Notes under the pieces: generated by a model | What the model was told of the DNA's origin: nothing | Seen by the model: the letters and a program-made list of their open reading frames with translations, nothing else | The model's database searches: none | Program-made: the position numbers and the translations under genes | Assembly (NCBI GenBank): GCA_028274465.1 | Contig: CM051456.1 | Coordinates: 7,131,545 to 7,195,544 of the forward strand | Length of the DNA stretch: 64,000 nucleotides | Reading direction: 5' to 3' | From: Plantago ovata | Lineage: Eukaryota > Streptophyta > Magnoliopsida > Lamiales > Plantaginaceae | Shown here: piece by piece, positions 44,327 through 56,895 of the stretch | Position numbering within the stretch: the first letter of the stretch is position 1 | Layout of the letters: every line of letters starts with the position of its first letter

Positions 44327-44983
44327 CAGAACTCATTATAAAATGTATATAATCGTTACTACATGTAATCATTAGTTAGGTCGTTTTTTATGCCAAAGTT
44401 TAGGGAGATGCTAGCATTTCATAAATCAATGGAAATGTCTGGTTTTTTAGCTTACCTGGTCTGTCCGGACGGTCAGACCATTTACGATATGGTTTTAAGA
44501 GGTTATGGCGTGGTTTTACGTTTTTAGCATTGAAAGTCTTCCGTATTGTTCTAATGTCATTTGTGGTGGTTTTAAGAGATGATGTGATGGTTTCAAGAAG
44601 TTACATTATGACTTTAAGATGGCTTATTATAATTTTAAACGACAATCTAAAATTATTCACAAGTATAAAAAAAAATCACTATTGAACAAGTCTAAAAATT
44701 TAAAAACTGTCATTAAAACATCAATGAACAAGTTCACAATAAGTTACTTGAAACATTTTAGACATTACAATATTGAAACATCATGTGCTTTATTCGAATA
44801 AACTTGTTGAAAAACTTCTACTTCTTGCATTTTCTTCATCAAACTAGATTGGCATCATCAACACCCGCTTAAAATCATAATATCTCTCTTTAAAATTCAC
44901 AACAAAAATACGTATAACCACAGTGCCACACCATGTTCCCTTAAAGCTATACAATGAACAATCCAACACAATAGTATTATATA

Positions 44984-45185
44984 CTCATTCATTTTTTTAG
45001 ATTCTATATGTTTGCTTTTGGATTGGAGTTGTAGGATGTTTATATAATAAGTGTAGTGTGTTGGTTTAGTGGCAGGTACCACAATAAAGTTGTGAGATAG
45101 AGATTTGTCAAAAATAGAAACGTATAGAAACTAAAAAAAAAGGACAAAAATGGAATACGTATAGAATCTAAAAAAAAAAGATGAG
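44984..45185. mobile_element. Stowaway-like MITE, copy 3 of 5
   Basis: TA-flanked element of about 202 bp with ends CTCATTCATTTTTTTAGATT and AAAAAAAGATGAG. The internal GGTTTAGTGGCAGGTACCAC matches copy 1. Confidence 0.65.
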
Positions 45186-45587
45186 TATTTTTTAAAACCA
45201 CACCAAAATCTATTAAAACATAACACATCAGTAACATGCAACCGAAGCTAAAAATCATATGAAGGGTACTTAGAACCTGAACACGGATTCTTAAAACCAC
45301 AACAAAGATACTTATAACAACACCATATCGCCTACATACAATCGACAAATCTAACACAATAGCATTATATATTTATTAAAACCACAACAATATGAATTTA
45401 AAACTATACTAAAATATGTTAAAATTTTAAAACCACAACAGTGAATCCTTGATAAAACACCATATCGAATTTGTCTTTTAAACGACTTGTCTCGAGAAAC
45501 GCATGTAAATACGAGTACAAACACAAAACCAGTTGATAAAACATATGTAATCGTGAGTACAAATATAAAACTCATTTTTAAAATGTA

Positions 45588-45746
45588 CTCATCTGTTGTT
45601 TTTTAGATTCTTTACCTATTTCTTTTTTGTCTGTTTTTTTAGATTCTTTACGTTTTCATTTTTGTCAACTTTCTATCTCAAATATCAACCTCCTAAAAAA
45701 CCGTTCCAAAAGCAAACGTAATAAATCTAAAAAAAAAACAGATGAA
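45588..45746. mobile_element. Stowaway-like MITE, copy 4 of 5
   Basis: TA-flanked element of about 159 bp with ends CTCATCTGTTGTTTTTTAG and AAAAAACAGATGAA. The internal ATCAACCTCCTAAAAAACCG matches copies 2 and 5. Confidence 0.6.
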
Positions 45747-46244
45747 TAGTATGTAATCTTCACTACCCATGCAAGCTCATTTATAAAATGTAGTATAGTA
45801 TGTAATAGTAGACATTTGGCACAAATTTTATCTCACTATCATAAATCTATCAAACTCTTATTTGTAACATCACTAATTTATAATTAAGTCTTGATCCTAT
45901 TAGGTAGTAAAACCGTTGGTGATCGGTTCTACTTCTAAGACGGGACGGCATTCAAATTCACAATTTTGATTTTTGAAATGTAAAAAAAATAAATAAATTA
46001 CATTTTCATTTGAAAATGGCGAACGTAGAAGAATAATATTTCATCACTGGTTCTCTATTTCAGCTATGTGGTCAGGTCAACAGTTCAAAAATCATAGTCC
46101 TCCGGTCTAATAGATTGGTGGTGGGACCAGACCACGAATTAGCCTGAAACTAAACGCACTCCAACTTGTTATCTCTCTCTCGGAAAAAAGAAGATATTGG
46201 TGCTGCCAGTTTGTGGACTTGTTGAGTAGAAGAAGAAGAAGAGT

Positions 46245-49200
46245 ATGGAGCTGCTTTGCACCTTGTCATTTCCATCTTCTTCTTCCGGTACTTCTCTTTC
46301 TTCATCTCTCTACCTATTCTTTAAATGGTTATTCTTCATGATTCCTTATTGAATTAGTGATTGCTGTGTGTGAATTGTGATACTTAATATTGAATCCTGA
46401 TTGAGTGATTGATTCCCATTTGGTAAACGATTAGTCGATTTCTTGACTTGTAATGAATAATACTCCTGAATACTGAAATTAGCCAATTTTGTTGTATGTT
46501 TAACTTCTTGGAAAGTTTTTTTTTTTTTTTTTTTTTTAAACTTTATTTTGTGTTTTTTTGCCCCCTTGGTAGGATGTCTGTTCTATGGTGTAAGGCATCA
46601 GATATGTGGTTGGACGAGGCCGTATTTGTTTGCATTTCATAACAATCAGTATCTGGGGTTGAAGTTAAATGTGAAACCTACTAACTCCAGGAAAACTGGA
46701 GGTCCTGTATGTTGCTCAAACAGCTTGCAGGACAATCAGCAATTGCCTTTTGACTCTAAGTTATTCACTACCAAAGTCATTTACTCCGTTGCTGCGGCTA
46801 TAGGCCATAACAAGGTTAAGGACATCTCTTGTCTATTCATTCACATTGTTTAATGTATTTGTTCATTTTTCCTTCATATAGAGCCTATGGAGTATATTGA
46901 TATTGATGTTGTCGCTATGAGTAGTGGTACAATCTTTTACTGGTTTTGGTAGAACGATCATGGGTTTATACTCAAATGCTTAGACACTAGCTGCAACGGT
47001 ATCTGGGGGGTCTTCCATATGTTGAGCACAGATTCATCATTCAATTTTCTTCACACTGTTGTAATGTAAAAGAAAAACGAAAATGTCCGGTATTATTGAT
47101 GTTATAACTAGGAATGACGATCTCATTACGTTTAGCAAGTTTGGCTTTACCATAGCAATGTGATTGTTTCATCATATGTTGTAAATAACAACCAAGTTAT
47201 AAATTTTCTTCTATCCGGCTACTTTAACTTTTTTTTTATCAGTAGATACGTAATAAAATAGAAGAATCACTAAGAAGTCTTTATCCATATTATATATACT
47301 GGGGCAGGATACATTCATCTATGATAGAATCACTTCATTGCTGCAATTGTTTGTCATCCATATCTTGCTCCTTTACTCAAGGGCTAGAGATCAGAAATGT
47401 TTGTCAAAATGTAGTGTAGGTTATCACTTATCAGGATGGCAATTTTGGGGTGTCCGTATGGTTGCGGCATAGTTTGACTAGCAGAGTAAAACAGCATTTG
47501 TAGTTTTTTCCAGCCTATAAGCTTCAATATTACTAATTTGTTGGTCTGAATCTTATTCTGTTGCATTTATTTTCTGTTTTTTCAACAACATCCATCAGGA
47601 CATGCATCCTGAATGTAATTCACGCGTTCCTGCCATCACCAATGCTCTTTCAAAGATGCAGCTTACTCCAGAGGTACAATTCCTCGTCCAACTCTTTCTT
47701 TTCTTTTCTTTTTTTTTTCTTTTCTTTTTTTTTTTGTGTGTGTGTGTGTGTGCTGACTGTAAAACTCTATGATGTAGTTTGAATAGTATTGAGTTGTCTG
47801 GGCATACAACTGTATTGGAAAGATATAAGTCACAGTGAAGAAAATTTTTCATCTCCACTTAACTGCACTTTTCAATGAACATGGTTGTGAGATTGGAGGT
47901 TCTTAATGTTAACATATACTCTTTTAAATACTTTCACAAAGAAATTGTTGGTATGTGGTGCTACATTTTCGCTCTTTTTCTTCAAGGTCTCAGTGGATAC
48001 TTTATTGATTCATACTGTTCTGTTACTAAGAAAGCACGAAGTTTAGATGACATTGTGTAGTAATTTCAATTTTTTCATCATTTTTAGTTAATAATATACT
48101 CAAATGTTCTGCATTCTTAGTTCCGGAGCTCTGAGGTTGCTGAGCTTTTACACTTTAGACCTGCCACAGTTGATGATATAGCAAGTGTTCATGAAAGAGC
48201 TTATGTATCAGGACTCGAGAAGGTATGTCTGTTTAAATTGCTTTACAGATTTATTATTTCACTTTGTATTTTAGTCATGGAATATCTACATATGATAGAG
48301 TTCATAGTGAAGAACATACCAAAAGTTATGTTATCTTTTTGTTTTTCCGTATGAAACTACTACTAATAAAGCAGTACGGATGTGGTGTCCTCGACATCGT
48401 CATGTAGTAAGGGACTCCCAAAGGCGTAATCCATCCACTCCATGTCCCATTTGAGCCAAGTGATCCGCACAAGAATTTCCATTATGCTCTATGCTGAAGC
48501 TTCATCTGCCAATGGTGCTCTTTGAATTTGCGACAATCCTCTAGTGTATTGTGCCAAGGATGATCCTCAGTTCAGTTGCTTGAAACAACTTGAATATCAC
48601 CTCAGAGTCAATTTCCAAGATTATCTTTTCAGCTCTTCTGTCCCATGCCAAAATGAGGCCTTCACGTAAGGCCAACAGTTCCGCAACAATAATTGGTACT
48701 TCCAGTAGCTTCTTTGAGAAACCAAAGCTCCAAGTCTCTTGAGCATCTCTCAATAGCTACGCTGCTCGTGCAAGTTTGCAACCAAATACACTCGCATCTG
48801 TATTCATCTTCACCCACCCGGAAGGGGGAGGCACCCATCGTACAGCTGCATCCAAGCTTGGCCTGCCGTGTGCATCAGAAACGGGAAAGCCGCCATCAAG
48901 TCAAGTACAATGTGCCTAATCAGCGCAGCCACCACGTGAACAGGCATGACAACGTTAAGAAAAACGGAATTGTTTCTTGCTTTCCAAATGTGCCAAGTCG
49001 CTGCCAAAAAAACAAAAAAACAAAAACAAGTACCAAGGTGCCTCCGGTACTAAACTATTGCGAAACTTCTTGTTACATAAATGCAGCCATAACCAGTTGT
49101 TAGAAGGTCAGGACTTGAATTCTAACCGTTGAGAAGATTCCACACAGAACTCCCAAACTTCCTCAGCTCCAATGCAGTCCCTAAGCACATGATAAGCCGT

Positions 49201-50974
49201 TTCAGTCCCTCTTTGGCATCTTGTACACTCAGCCGCTTCGATTATTTGTTGTTGCGCTAAGAGTGACTTTTTCCTTCAAGAAGGCATTATAGTTGGATTT
49301 CATCTTTGCATTGAACTGCCTTTGGCATGTTAGAAAGATGCATGCTTAATTAATCACTGATTTTGTTTGCATGCGATGTGTCAAAAATTCACAATGTGCA
49401 TAAACTCTTTTAGTGATGGAACTACAGAGTTAAGTTGTTTGTGATTTCTTTTTGAATGCATTAAGAAGGTCAAAGTGGTATTATCCAGCTGTGTCCTTAT
49501 TGAGATATGAGAGTTCAGAGCTTTTGTTGTTTATTGATTGTATACTCACATTCAAATTTTCATTGAAATGTAGGTAATGGATCAGGCCTCTGAAGAAGGG
49601 CTCATTCACATTGATGGCTCTGGACCAACTTACGCTACTACCACGGTGAGAGCACCTGAGCACGCTCTGAGCTTGCTGAACTGGACTTTTTTGCCCCTCA
49701 TTCGCTAACTGTGTTTGTTTCTTTCTTCTTCTCAATAATTTCATTTATTATTTTCTTTGCGATTCATACAGACCTACCAGGATTCATTATTGGCAGCTGG
49801 AGCTGGAATTTCGTTGGTTGATGCAGTGGTGAAGTCCCAATCTAGCACGTTAGTCGCTTTGTGATGATCTATCCGGCCATACATATACTACAAGTTTGTT
49901 TGTACTTGTCAAACAAACTATGCATCTTCTGGACGACTGTGCTATCCTATTTATGGCTGATAAGACACATAAATACTGAGAATTAATCTCCATTCGTCAT
50001 ACAGGTCGCTGCATCAAAATTAAGGGAAGACCCTCCAGTTGGTTTTGCCCTGGTAAGACCTCCAGGTCATCACGCCGTTCCAACTGGACCCATGGGTTTC
50101 TGTGTGTTTGGAAATATAGCTGTTGCAGCTCGCTACGCTCAACGTACACATGGACTGAAGCATGTGTTTATCATTGATTTTGATGTTCACCATGGAAATG
50201 GAACCAATGATGCCTTCTACGATGATCCTGATATATTTTTCCTCTCAACTCACCAAGTAAGCCAGTCGTTCTTATGTTTGACAGTGACCCCGTATGTTAT
50301 TCGTGGTCTATGATTGATTGATTCTAAGGCAGACCTGTTCGTACAACGTTGGGGTTTAAATTAAATGCTTTCCTGATATTATCAAATCATAGGATGGGAG
50401 CTATCCGGGTACTGGTAAAATGAACCAGATAGGACGTGGAGCTGGTGAAGGATCAACATTGAATCTACCTCTGCCTGGAGGAACAGGGGATAGCTCCATG
50501 CGAACCGTCTTTGATGAAGTTATTGTACCATGTGCTCAAAGGTTCAAGCCAGATATAATTCTAGTTTCAGCAGGGTGAGTACTACTTTAACATGATTTGA
50601 TGTGCTATTAAATAATAATCATCATTATACTCAGTTATTTTATCGGTTACTTACATTGCAAGTACTTATCCAGATATGATGCCCATGTGTTGGACCCGCT
50701 AGCAAATCTACAATTCACGACTGGGACGTACTACATGCTAGCTGCAAACATTAAGCAATTAGCAAAAGAGTTATGTGGAGGGCGCTGCGTATTTTTCTTA
50801 GAAGGAGGTTACAATCTAGAGTCTCTTTCCCATTCAGTTGCAGACTCGTTTTGTGCCTTTATCGGGGAACCAAGCCTGGCTTCAGAGTTTGATAATCCTG
50901 CGTTTTTGTACGAAGAACCTTCGAACAAGGTGAAGCAAGCAATCCAGAAAGTGAAGCACATACATTCCCTGTGA
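46245..50974 (+). CDS. HDA14: HDA14-type (RPD3/HDA1 class II) organellar histone deacetylase, nine exons, 441 aa
   Basis: Exons 46245-46287, 46573-46814, 47599-47673, 48121-48222, 49574-49645, 49772-49828, 50005-50256, 50393-50574 and 50674-50974 join in frame, all GT-AG. The Ser/basic N-terminus ([14 protein letters not shown], then [13 protein letters not shown]) looks like a plastid/mitochondrial transit peptide. Deacetylase landmarks are [16 protein letters not shown] (catalytic His pair), [17 protein letters not shown] (zinc Asp/His), [13 protein letters not shown] (zinc Asp) and EGGYNLESL (catalytic Tyr). Arabidopsis HDA14 removes acetyl from lysines of chloroplast proteins such as Rubisco activase. 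Exon 6 was ended at 49828 because GTG|GTGAAG gives the family sequence SLVDAVVAASK, whereas reading on runs into a stop. Intron 4 carries LINE debris on the opposite strand. Confidence 0.9.
47697..47753 (+). repeat. Pyrimidine tract and (GT)n microsatellite in HDA14 intron 3
   Basis: A CTTTT-rich tract is followed by about ten GT dinucleotides. The repeat is intronic. Confidence 0.85.
48400..49295 (-). pseudogene. LINE fragment (zf-RVT and RNase H) in HDA14 intron 4
   Basis: On the minus strand, 49295 to about 49130 reads as a zinc-knuckle-like [20 protein letters not shown]. Next comes [19 protein letters not shown] (49004-48810). Then comes an RNase H-like block with [18 protein letters not shown] and [13 protein letters not shown] (48753-48541). 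These are the last domains of plant LINE ORF2. Reverse transcriptase is absent and frames are broken. It lies opposite to HDA14 and wholly inside its intron. Confidence 0.78.
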
Positions 50975-51503
50975 ATGTTGGATCAAAACTTAAGTACTGT
51001 TTTCTTGTATTATGATGGTTACTGACTTTACTATAATTACGGGTGGAAGAAAAAGAATATACAGTATATGTTATTTTGCGGATAATTACATATACTATAT
51101 ATATCATCTCCCATAATACAGTTTAGATCGATATTATTATAATTATCAGTTTATCACTTCGTTGAGTTATTTTAGTACTTTATCTTTTTACCAAATACTT
51201 CAGACTATCACATCTATGGAGTACTAGTGAACAGAAAATCAGAGCCTCATCCATGGAGGCAGGCATAAGCAACTCAAAGGTATGTGTTTTTTTTTAATTT
51301 CTGGTTGAAATTGTCCGATTCAAAACCCTAATTTGTTGCTTAGATTTAGATGAAATTGTTCTAATTTGAGAGTGGTTAGATTTGGATGATTCAAAACCCT
51401 AATCAGTAGTGAGGTTATTAATTGTAATTAGTATATATATCTTAACCTTTTTAGCATGATTCATCTTGCAGCGATTTGAATTCCAGGTACAAGAATAAGA
51501 TTA
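50975..51503. other. HDA14 3' region and F-box gene leader
   Basis: About the first 150 bases are HDA14 3' UTR. A short leader exon of the F-box gene may end at 51281 (AACTCAAAG|GTATGTG), with an acceptor near 51472. Confidence 0.45.
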
Positions 51504-52742
51504 ATGGCATCATTAAAAAAGCTGTATAATAAAATCCTTGGTATATGTTCAGTTCTGCAAAAGCAACCATCTGGAGAATCGCTGTTGGATCAGCTTCCAG
51601 ATGATATTCTAGAGATTATTTTGGGAAAGTTGTGGACTGGAGAGAGATTCCGGTGCAGGCTAGTTTGCAGGAAGTGGAACCGGATCCTGGCACCAAGCAA
51701 AAACAAGATCCCCAAGGCAATGGAAGCTCCTTGGCAGATAATGCCGGATTTCATATCCTCAAAAACTCAGCAAAAAGAGTTTGAAAGCCTCTTCGAAGGG
51801 AAGACTTATCGCTTTAAGTTACCTGTTGTATACACACCGTCTGACAGAATCCGGTGTCATGGGTTTTCTGGTGGTTGGATTCTAATATCTGTTGAAGGGT
51901 ATCCGCATTCGGCAGCGTTGTGGAATCCGGTTTCTGGTGCCGTTCGCCGACTTCCTAAGTTGCCAAGGAAGTTCCACTATATTCGAGGAGTACAAGTGTT
52001 TTCATTAGGCTCTGTAGAATGCGTTGTTGCTGTGCTTTGGTCTTATAAAATTTTCATGTGTACCCCGTGGGCAAGAAAATGGACTTTGTTCACTTCAAAA
52101 ATGTTTTCTTTTATCTATCCGGTTGACAGAATGCTGTTTAACACGAGAGATGAAACCCTTTATGTTGTACGCAACAAGGGATGCGTATCATTAGAAGAAG
52201 ATGGGTGTGAGAGTTATCTGTGGCATTTGGATGAGGTTCGTTTAAGGGGTTGCTGCGTACGTGTCAAGTCAGTCTTGGTTCGAATTCCTGGTATAGTTAG
52301 GTTCTACCCTGGCTTTGTCAATGGACACGTTAAATTTATGCGTTTGGTGGAGTCGTCGGTTACACATGAAGTGCTAATTGTTGTTTCTGTCCTGGGCAAC
52401 ATTGTTAATGGGAGGAAGAAACGTCAGGAAACGAGAGAGTTTATGGTGTTCAGTCTTTCCAGGGAAGGAAAGATGGTGAGACTGGAAAGCATAGGGGAAC
52501 AGGCCATATTCTTGGGGTCAGCGGGCTCTTACTCGGTTCGTAATGTCAAAGGTGTTAAGCAAGATTGTATCTATTTTGCTACGGGAGACGCTCGTTGGCG
52601 TGATTTGAACGGATCTTCTTCTTATATTGTTGGTGAAGTGGGTGTTTACTCCATGAAAAAGAAGAAAATGCAGCTAAATTATTTACCTTATTATGACCCT
52701 CCCGAACGGTCAGAATTCGGTTGGTTCAGCCCTCAGTTTTGA
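51504..52742 (+). CDS. F-box protein with DUF295-like C-terminal domain, 412 aa
   Basis: This is a single-exon coding frame. The F-box lies at about residues 27-66 (LLDQLPDDILEIILGKLW, then RLVCRKWNRIL). The remainder looks like a DUF295/kelch-like beta structure with GGWILISVEGYPHSAALWNP, KWTLFTSKMFSF and GEVGVYSMKKKKMQLNYLPY. F-box proteins join SKP1-CUL1 ubiquitin ligases and choose substrates through the C-terminal region; the target is unknown. The ATG at 51504 (MASLKKLYNKILG) was chosen because an upstream ATG at 51254 reads into a stop after splicing. The family expands rapidly in plants, so a specific orthologue cannot be named. Confidence 0.85.
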   Translation: MASLKKLYNKILGICSVLQKQPSGESLLDQLPDDILEIILGKLWTGERFRCRLVCRKWNRILAPSKNKIPKAMEAPWQIMPDFISSKTQQKEFESLFEGKTYRFKLPVVYTPSDRIRCHGFSGGWILISVEGYPHSAALWNPVSGAVRRLPKLPRKFHYIRGVQVFSLGSVECVVAVLWSYKIFMCTPWARKWTLFTSKMFSFIYPVDRMLFNTRDETLYVVRNKGCVSLEEDGCESYLWHLDEVRLRGCCVRVKSVLVRIPGIVRFYPGFVNGHVKFMRLVESSVTHEVLIVVSVLGNIVNGRKKRQETREFMVFSLSREGKMVRLESIGEQAIFLGSAGSYSVRNVKGVKQDCIYFATGDARWRDLNGSSSYIVGEVGVYSMKKKKMQLNYLPYYDPPERSEFGWFSPQF

Positions 52743-55700
52743 GGATTTAAACTCTCTTTCTTGAGAAGTTACAGCTTGACTTTATTGATAGCTTTCTGAG
52801 TCTGAGTTTAGTAGTACTAATTGAGAACTATTGTGCTTGATTTTATGTACTTGTGACTTTAGAATCCATTTAACACTTTCTTGAATTTTCGTCTACAGTA
52901 AGCAACAATTTCTGAAATTCTCTCAGTAGAAGTATTATCTTCACTTATAGTGTGAGATGTTGGCTTTGGCTGAATCTCTGTTGCAGCTATTAGGCCTTCA
53001 GTTTGTGGTTTTGATAGCATTTCATTCTTGAATGACAATCTTGAAGTGTGTACAGGAACAATAGAGGCTAACTTCATTAGCGGACCGACTGAACAGGGGA
53101 AGCATGCCACACCGAATTGGCCAACTTGAGGTTCTTTCCATCACTGCATAGCTTTCTGTTTCAGTGTGATAATCATCCAAGTGAGAAATCTGAATGTTCG
53201 TAATATTTATCCTATCAGTAAATGTGCAACTTTCCACGGACATAGTCAATTTTTGAACCACGTAATTTTTTTTTGTATGTTTTTCTTTTTCATTTTCGTT
53301 TACTTTCGATTTCAGATGACTCCGCATGACACATAGTTCCTGTTAAATGATGGGAACTCATGTTAGACATGGTTAGCAGAGAAAGCAGATAATGACATAT
53401 CCCATTTTAAGTTGTTAGGTAAAGATGTAATCATGTAATTAAATTAGTGAGATCTGGCAGTAGTAAATATGGACCACATTTTTGTTTACAGTATGTGTTA
53501 CTTGGCGCATAAAGTAAGAGAAACACAGACGTTACGAAGGTTGATTGGTGCTAACCTTTCTTTATATAACAGTAGTAGTTGTGGAGATTTCTTTTCTTTA
53601 AAAGAACTGAACAGATACAAACATAAAGTCCACTCCATATTCTGTACTGGAAATCAATATTCCCCAAGTTAATTCGCATTTTCACGTCGAGAGTAATTAT
53701 TTCATGTGACCAAGGTAGGGTGGGTAGCCAAAGAGAACATGTGTAAAATATGTATGGTGTTTCACGAATTATGTGGAGGACCCAAAATGTTGGGCAGGTA
53801 CATGACATTGGGTAGTGCACTAGAACTGTAAAAATAAAACTGTAATAGTAATAAAATAGCAATATGATAGTTATCGTTAACAGTCTTTGGTAACTATATA
53901 ACTTGACGCATTAATACCAACAAGGCAACAACCAACAGTTTGTGACATCTTCACATCTTTTTGGAAGAAATCAAGGAATTTGTAAAGTTATTTTGTTTGA
54001 AGAAAAGATGGATCTTAGTTGATTTTTTCCATTAACAATTATGTTGGAGAAATATTATTGTCAAAAGCTAGTCTTGACCATTTCTTGATATTGGGATTTC
54101 TATCGACACGGACTGTTCAGTTCATGCCTAATTCGTGGACCGAGTCTATTAGTGGGGAATTATATAGAATAGGCGGGTTTCTCAAATGTTCCTAACTAAG
54201 ATTTTTGGAAGGTTTCTTGGAGATAAGACGCATAAAGTCTATTTTTTATCGAAGTTGTTATCCGGTAACTACTATGTATGTTGTAGCGCACTGCACAATA
54301 TATATTTACGACCCTGTGTACTTTTCAGTTGATGAATTAAGATAATTCCCCAAAAATTCTCTCTTTCTTTTTTTCAGTTGATGAATTAAAGATAATTTCC
54401 AAAAGGCCTCAATGCTCTCTCTTTCTTACTTGATGGTGTCGTTTTCTTCTTTGGTTGATGCTCCGTCTTCTTCGGCCATTTCGTTCATGCAAGAACACGA
54501 CCTCTCTTTCTTTTTTGAGCTAGCCATATCCGGAGAACGTCCAATTCATACATATCAATACAAATTACTGCATTTTGGGTGAAGGATATGTACATTAGCT
54601 AGAATTAAGTAATTAAACGGGTACCCCTAAATTTGATTATAAGAAAGGTTTAATTAAAATGAGAGAAAGTTGGTATAATTAAAGTGTATGTTCCATTCTA
54701 TAGTAGCTTTCGCTTTGCATGCTTTTGCAAATTCCAATGGTGTTTCCACAGGTGGTCGATCGTTTACTTTGTTACTACATCGTGCTACTGCTCCATCTAA
54801 GCTATATTGTCGTGACAACACTAGACTACTTTTCGTCTGATCTTTATTCTCAGGATAATAATGTGGTGATGTTCATTCCAACAACATATATGGTACATAC
54901 AACTGGCGAGTAGTACTGAAAATTGCTTCCATTTACACAGACAGTTGTGTACTTACAGAAGAAGACTTGAAAGGAATATAATAGTATCATCATTTTCATG
55001 GCTTCATATCAATTTTGACCTTTCCACCTCACCTGAAACATTTCATTTTACATGGCTCTGACGATATAATTACGATCCTGACGGCCGAACATATATATTC
55101 CTTGCCAATATAAAACAAAATTTTCTGTGCAAACTTTAAATTTCTTAAATTCAATCCAATTTGGCTTAATTATTTTATATAACATAATTTAATTTAATTT
55201 AGTTCAATTAAATTCAATTTAGTTCAATTCAAAGTTTTCAACGAAAATAACAAAATCTAAGGATCTAGCTGCCTGTTACAGTGTTACATGTACACACTCT
55301 AGCTACCAGTCGTCTGAGCATGAGAGATGATAATGAAAATGTGCAACGTTGCCTATATATATCCATTTTTCAAATAGAAATTGTGATCGATCGGATATTA
55401 TAAATAACGGACTGAAGATGACGCGAAAGGGCAGTCAATTAGATTAGATATACAGATAACAGATGTCACTTGCAACATAAAACATCTATCAGCCATCTAT
55501 CTTTATATCCACTACTACTACTAAGTACTAGCCGTCTTTTGAATTCAAAAAGACGATCTTATCGCCATTTTTACTACAAGTGTAAATCATCATTCATTCA
55601 CGAATTGGGCAGACACATTTCACACATTTATTGATCATTTCATTTTTTATCTTGAAAATATATTTGCAACATTTATGCATATATGTACTATTATATTGCA

Positions 55701-56219
55701 CTTTATGTATGTACATGCTAGACAAATAGAGTGGTTAATTTTTGTCCCGCCCATAACAAATTTTGGATTATAACATTTCTCACTTTTTATCTATGTAGTA
55801 TGGTATGGCTACACATTGTGATCTTTGTGTGCAATTCTTATGCACTTTAATACCTTAATATATATAGTAATATCTTTGTTTCAATCAATAAATTTTGCTG
55901 ATTAAAAAACTTCGGAATTATAAATTATGTCAACTTATTTAAGTATCTCAAAAACAAATTCACTACATAAACATCTCGCTAATAGTTGACTTAGATCATT
56001 TGATAAGTTAAGCTCCCTTTTCTTATGAAATAAAATTAACTTAACTAAACTTATTAAATTTGAACTGAATGGTGTTTATGTGTAATATAAAAAATAATTA
56101 ATCAAATATAAAGTAAACTAAATTTTAATATTGAAATAGAACTAAACTATTTATTTTTTTTTAGATATAAACTGAATTAGTTTAACATTTTAGTTAATTT
56201 ATACTCTAGTACTTACAAA
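52743..56219. other. Long spacer, no supported gene; possible exon fragment at 52862-53140
   Basis: The minus strand at 53140-52862 has an open, protein-like stretch (QFGVACFPCSVGPLMKLAS, SRLSFKNEMLSKPQTEG, SERISEIVAYCRRKFKKV region). It could be a captured exon of an unknown gene; it has no clear start. The remainder is AT-rich with runs such as AATTTAATTTAATTTAG (55180-55250), and I see no gene in it. Confidence 0.35.
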
Positions 56220-56417
56220 GGCTCTGTTCTTTTCATATGAAAATTGATTATTTTAAATTCAGTTTAGTTCAAATCAGTTCAGTTGCATTAAGTTCAGTTC
56301 AGTTCAGATTTGACTAATAGTATTTTGTACTACAAATAATTTCAGTTCATATACATTCAGTTCGGTTCAAATCAGTTCAGTTTAGTTCAGACTTTTTCAA
56401 ATGAAAAAAACATAGCC
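56220..56417. mobile_element. Tourist/Harbinger-like MITE upstream of the NAC gene
   Basis: The 198-bp element has inverted ends GGCTCTGTTCTTTTCATATG and (complement strand) GGCTATGTTTTTTTCATTTG, flanked by AAA and TAA. Internally it is a string of (G)TTCAGTTCAG-like phrases. A partial relative starts near 56588 (ATCCTATTCTTTTCATTTGA). Confidence 0.65.
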
Positions 56418-56790
56418 TAACCTAGCAATGCAATTCTTCTTTTAAAGTTACAATATCTATTATCACCTATCATATATTATAATATAAGTATATCATTATT
56501 ATCTCAACTTATTAACAAGATTCTCCATTTCGTAGAAATTTACACTCCATTCAACTTTGTTGGGATTTAATCTCGAAACCTTCTACTTAGATCCTATTCT
56601 TTTCATTTGAAAACTAATTAATTTTAGTGTAATTCAATTTTGTTTAATTATGTCAGTTCAGATTTGTTTAGTTGTTACAAATGAATCCAGTTCAGTAAAA
56701 TTGGATTGAGGAAGATAAGATAGAGTTACTTATTCTCTGATAATAATTTACTATGAGGTTAATTCCAACTGCCCCAGCTCACATAGCCTA

Positions 56791-56798
56791 TATAAATA
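56791..56798 (+). promoter_or_regulatory. TATA box of the NAC gene
   Basis: TATAAATA is preceded by C/A-rich sequence and lies 98 bases before the NAC ATG at 56896. Transcription would start near 56820-56830, which excludes the in-frame ATG at 56812 from the mRNA. Confidence 0.65.
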
Positions 56799-56895
56799 CA
56801 TTAGTGCTTCTATGAAAATGTTGTCACCACTCACCTTATCCAATATTATATACTACATCTTCATTATTAATTCTTACCCTAGAATTCACATAAGA

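Larger units (their letters stand above)
44327..46244. other. Repeat-rich spacer before the HDA14-like gene
   Basis: Degenerate repeats of GGTTTTAAGAGG/TTATGG (44490-44640) reappear inverted as TTAAAACCACAACA (45190-45440), suggesting a large decayed fold-back. Two Stowaway-like MITEs lie inside it. No gene is supported. Confidence 0.5.

Noticed and set aside
51254-51503. ATG at 51254 as F-box gene start
   Set aside because: The spliced frame reaches a stop before the F-box; at most it is a short upstream frame.
56812-56895. Upstream in-frame ATG of the NAC gene
   Set aside because: It lies only about 14 bases after the TATA box, so it should be outside the mRNA.
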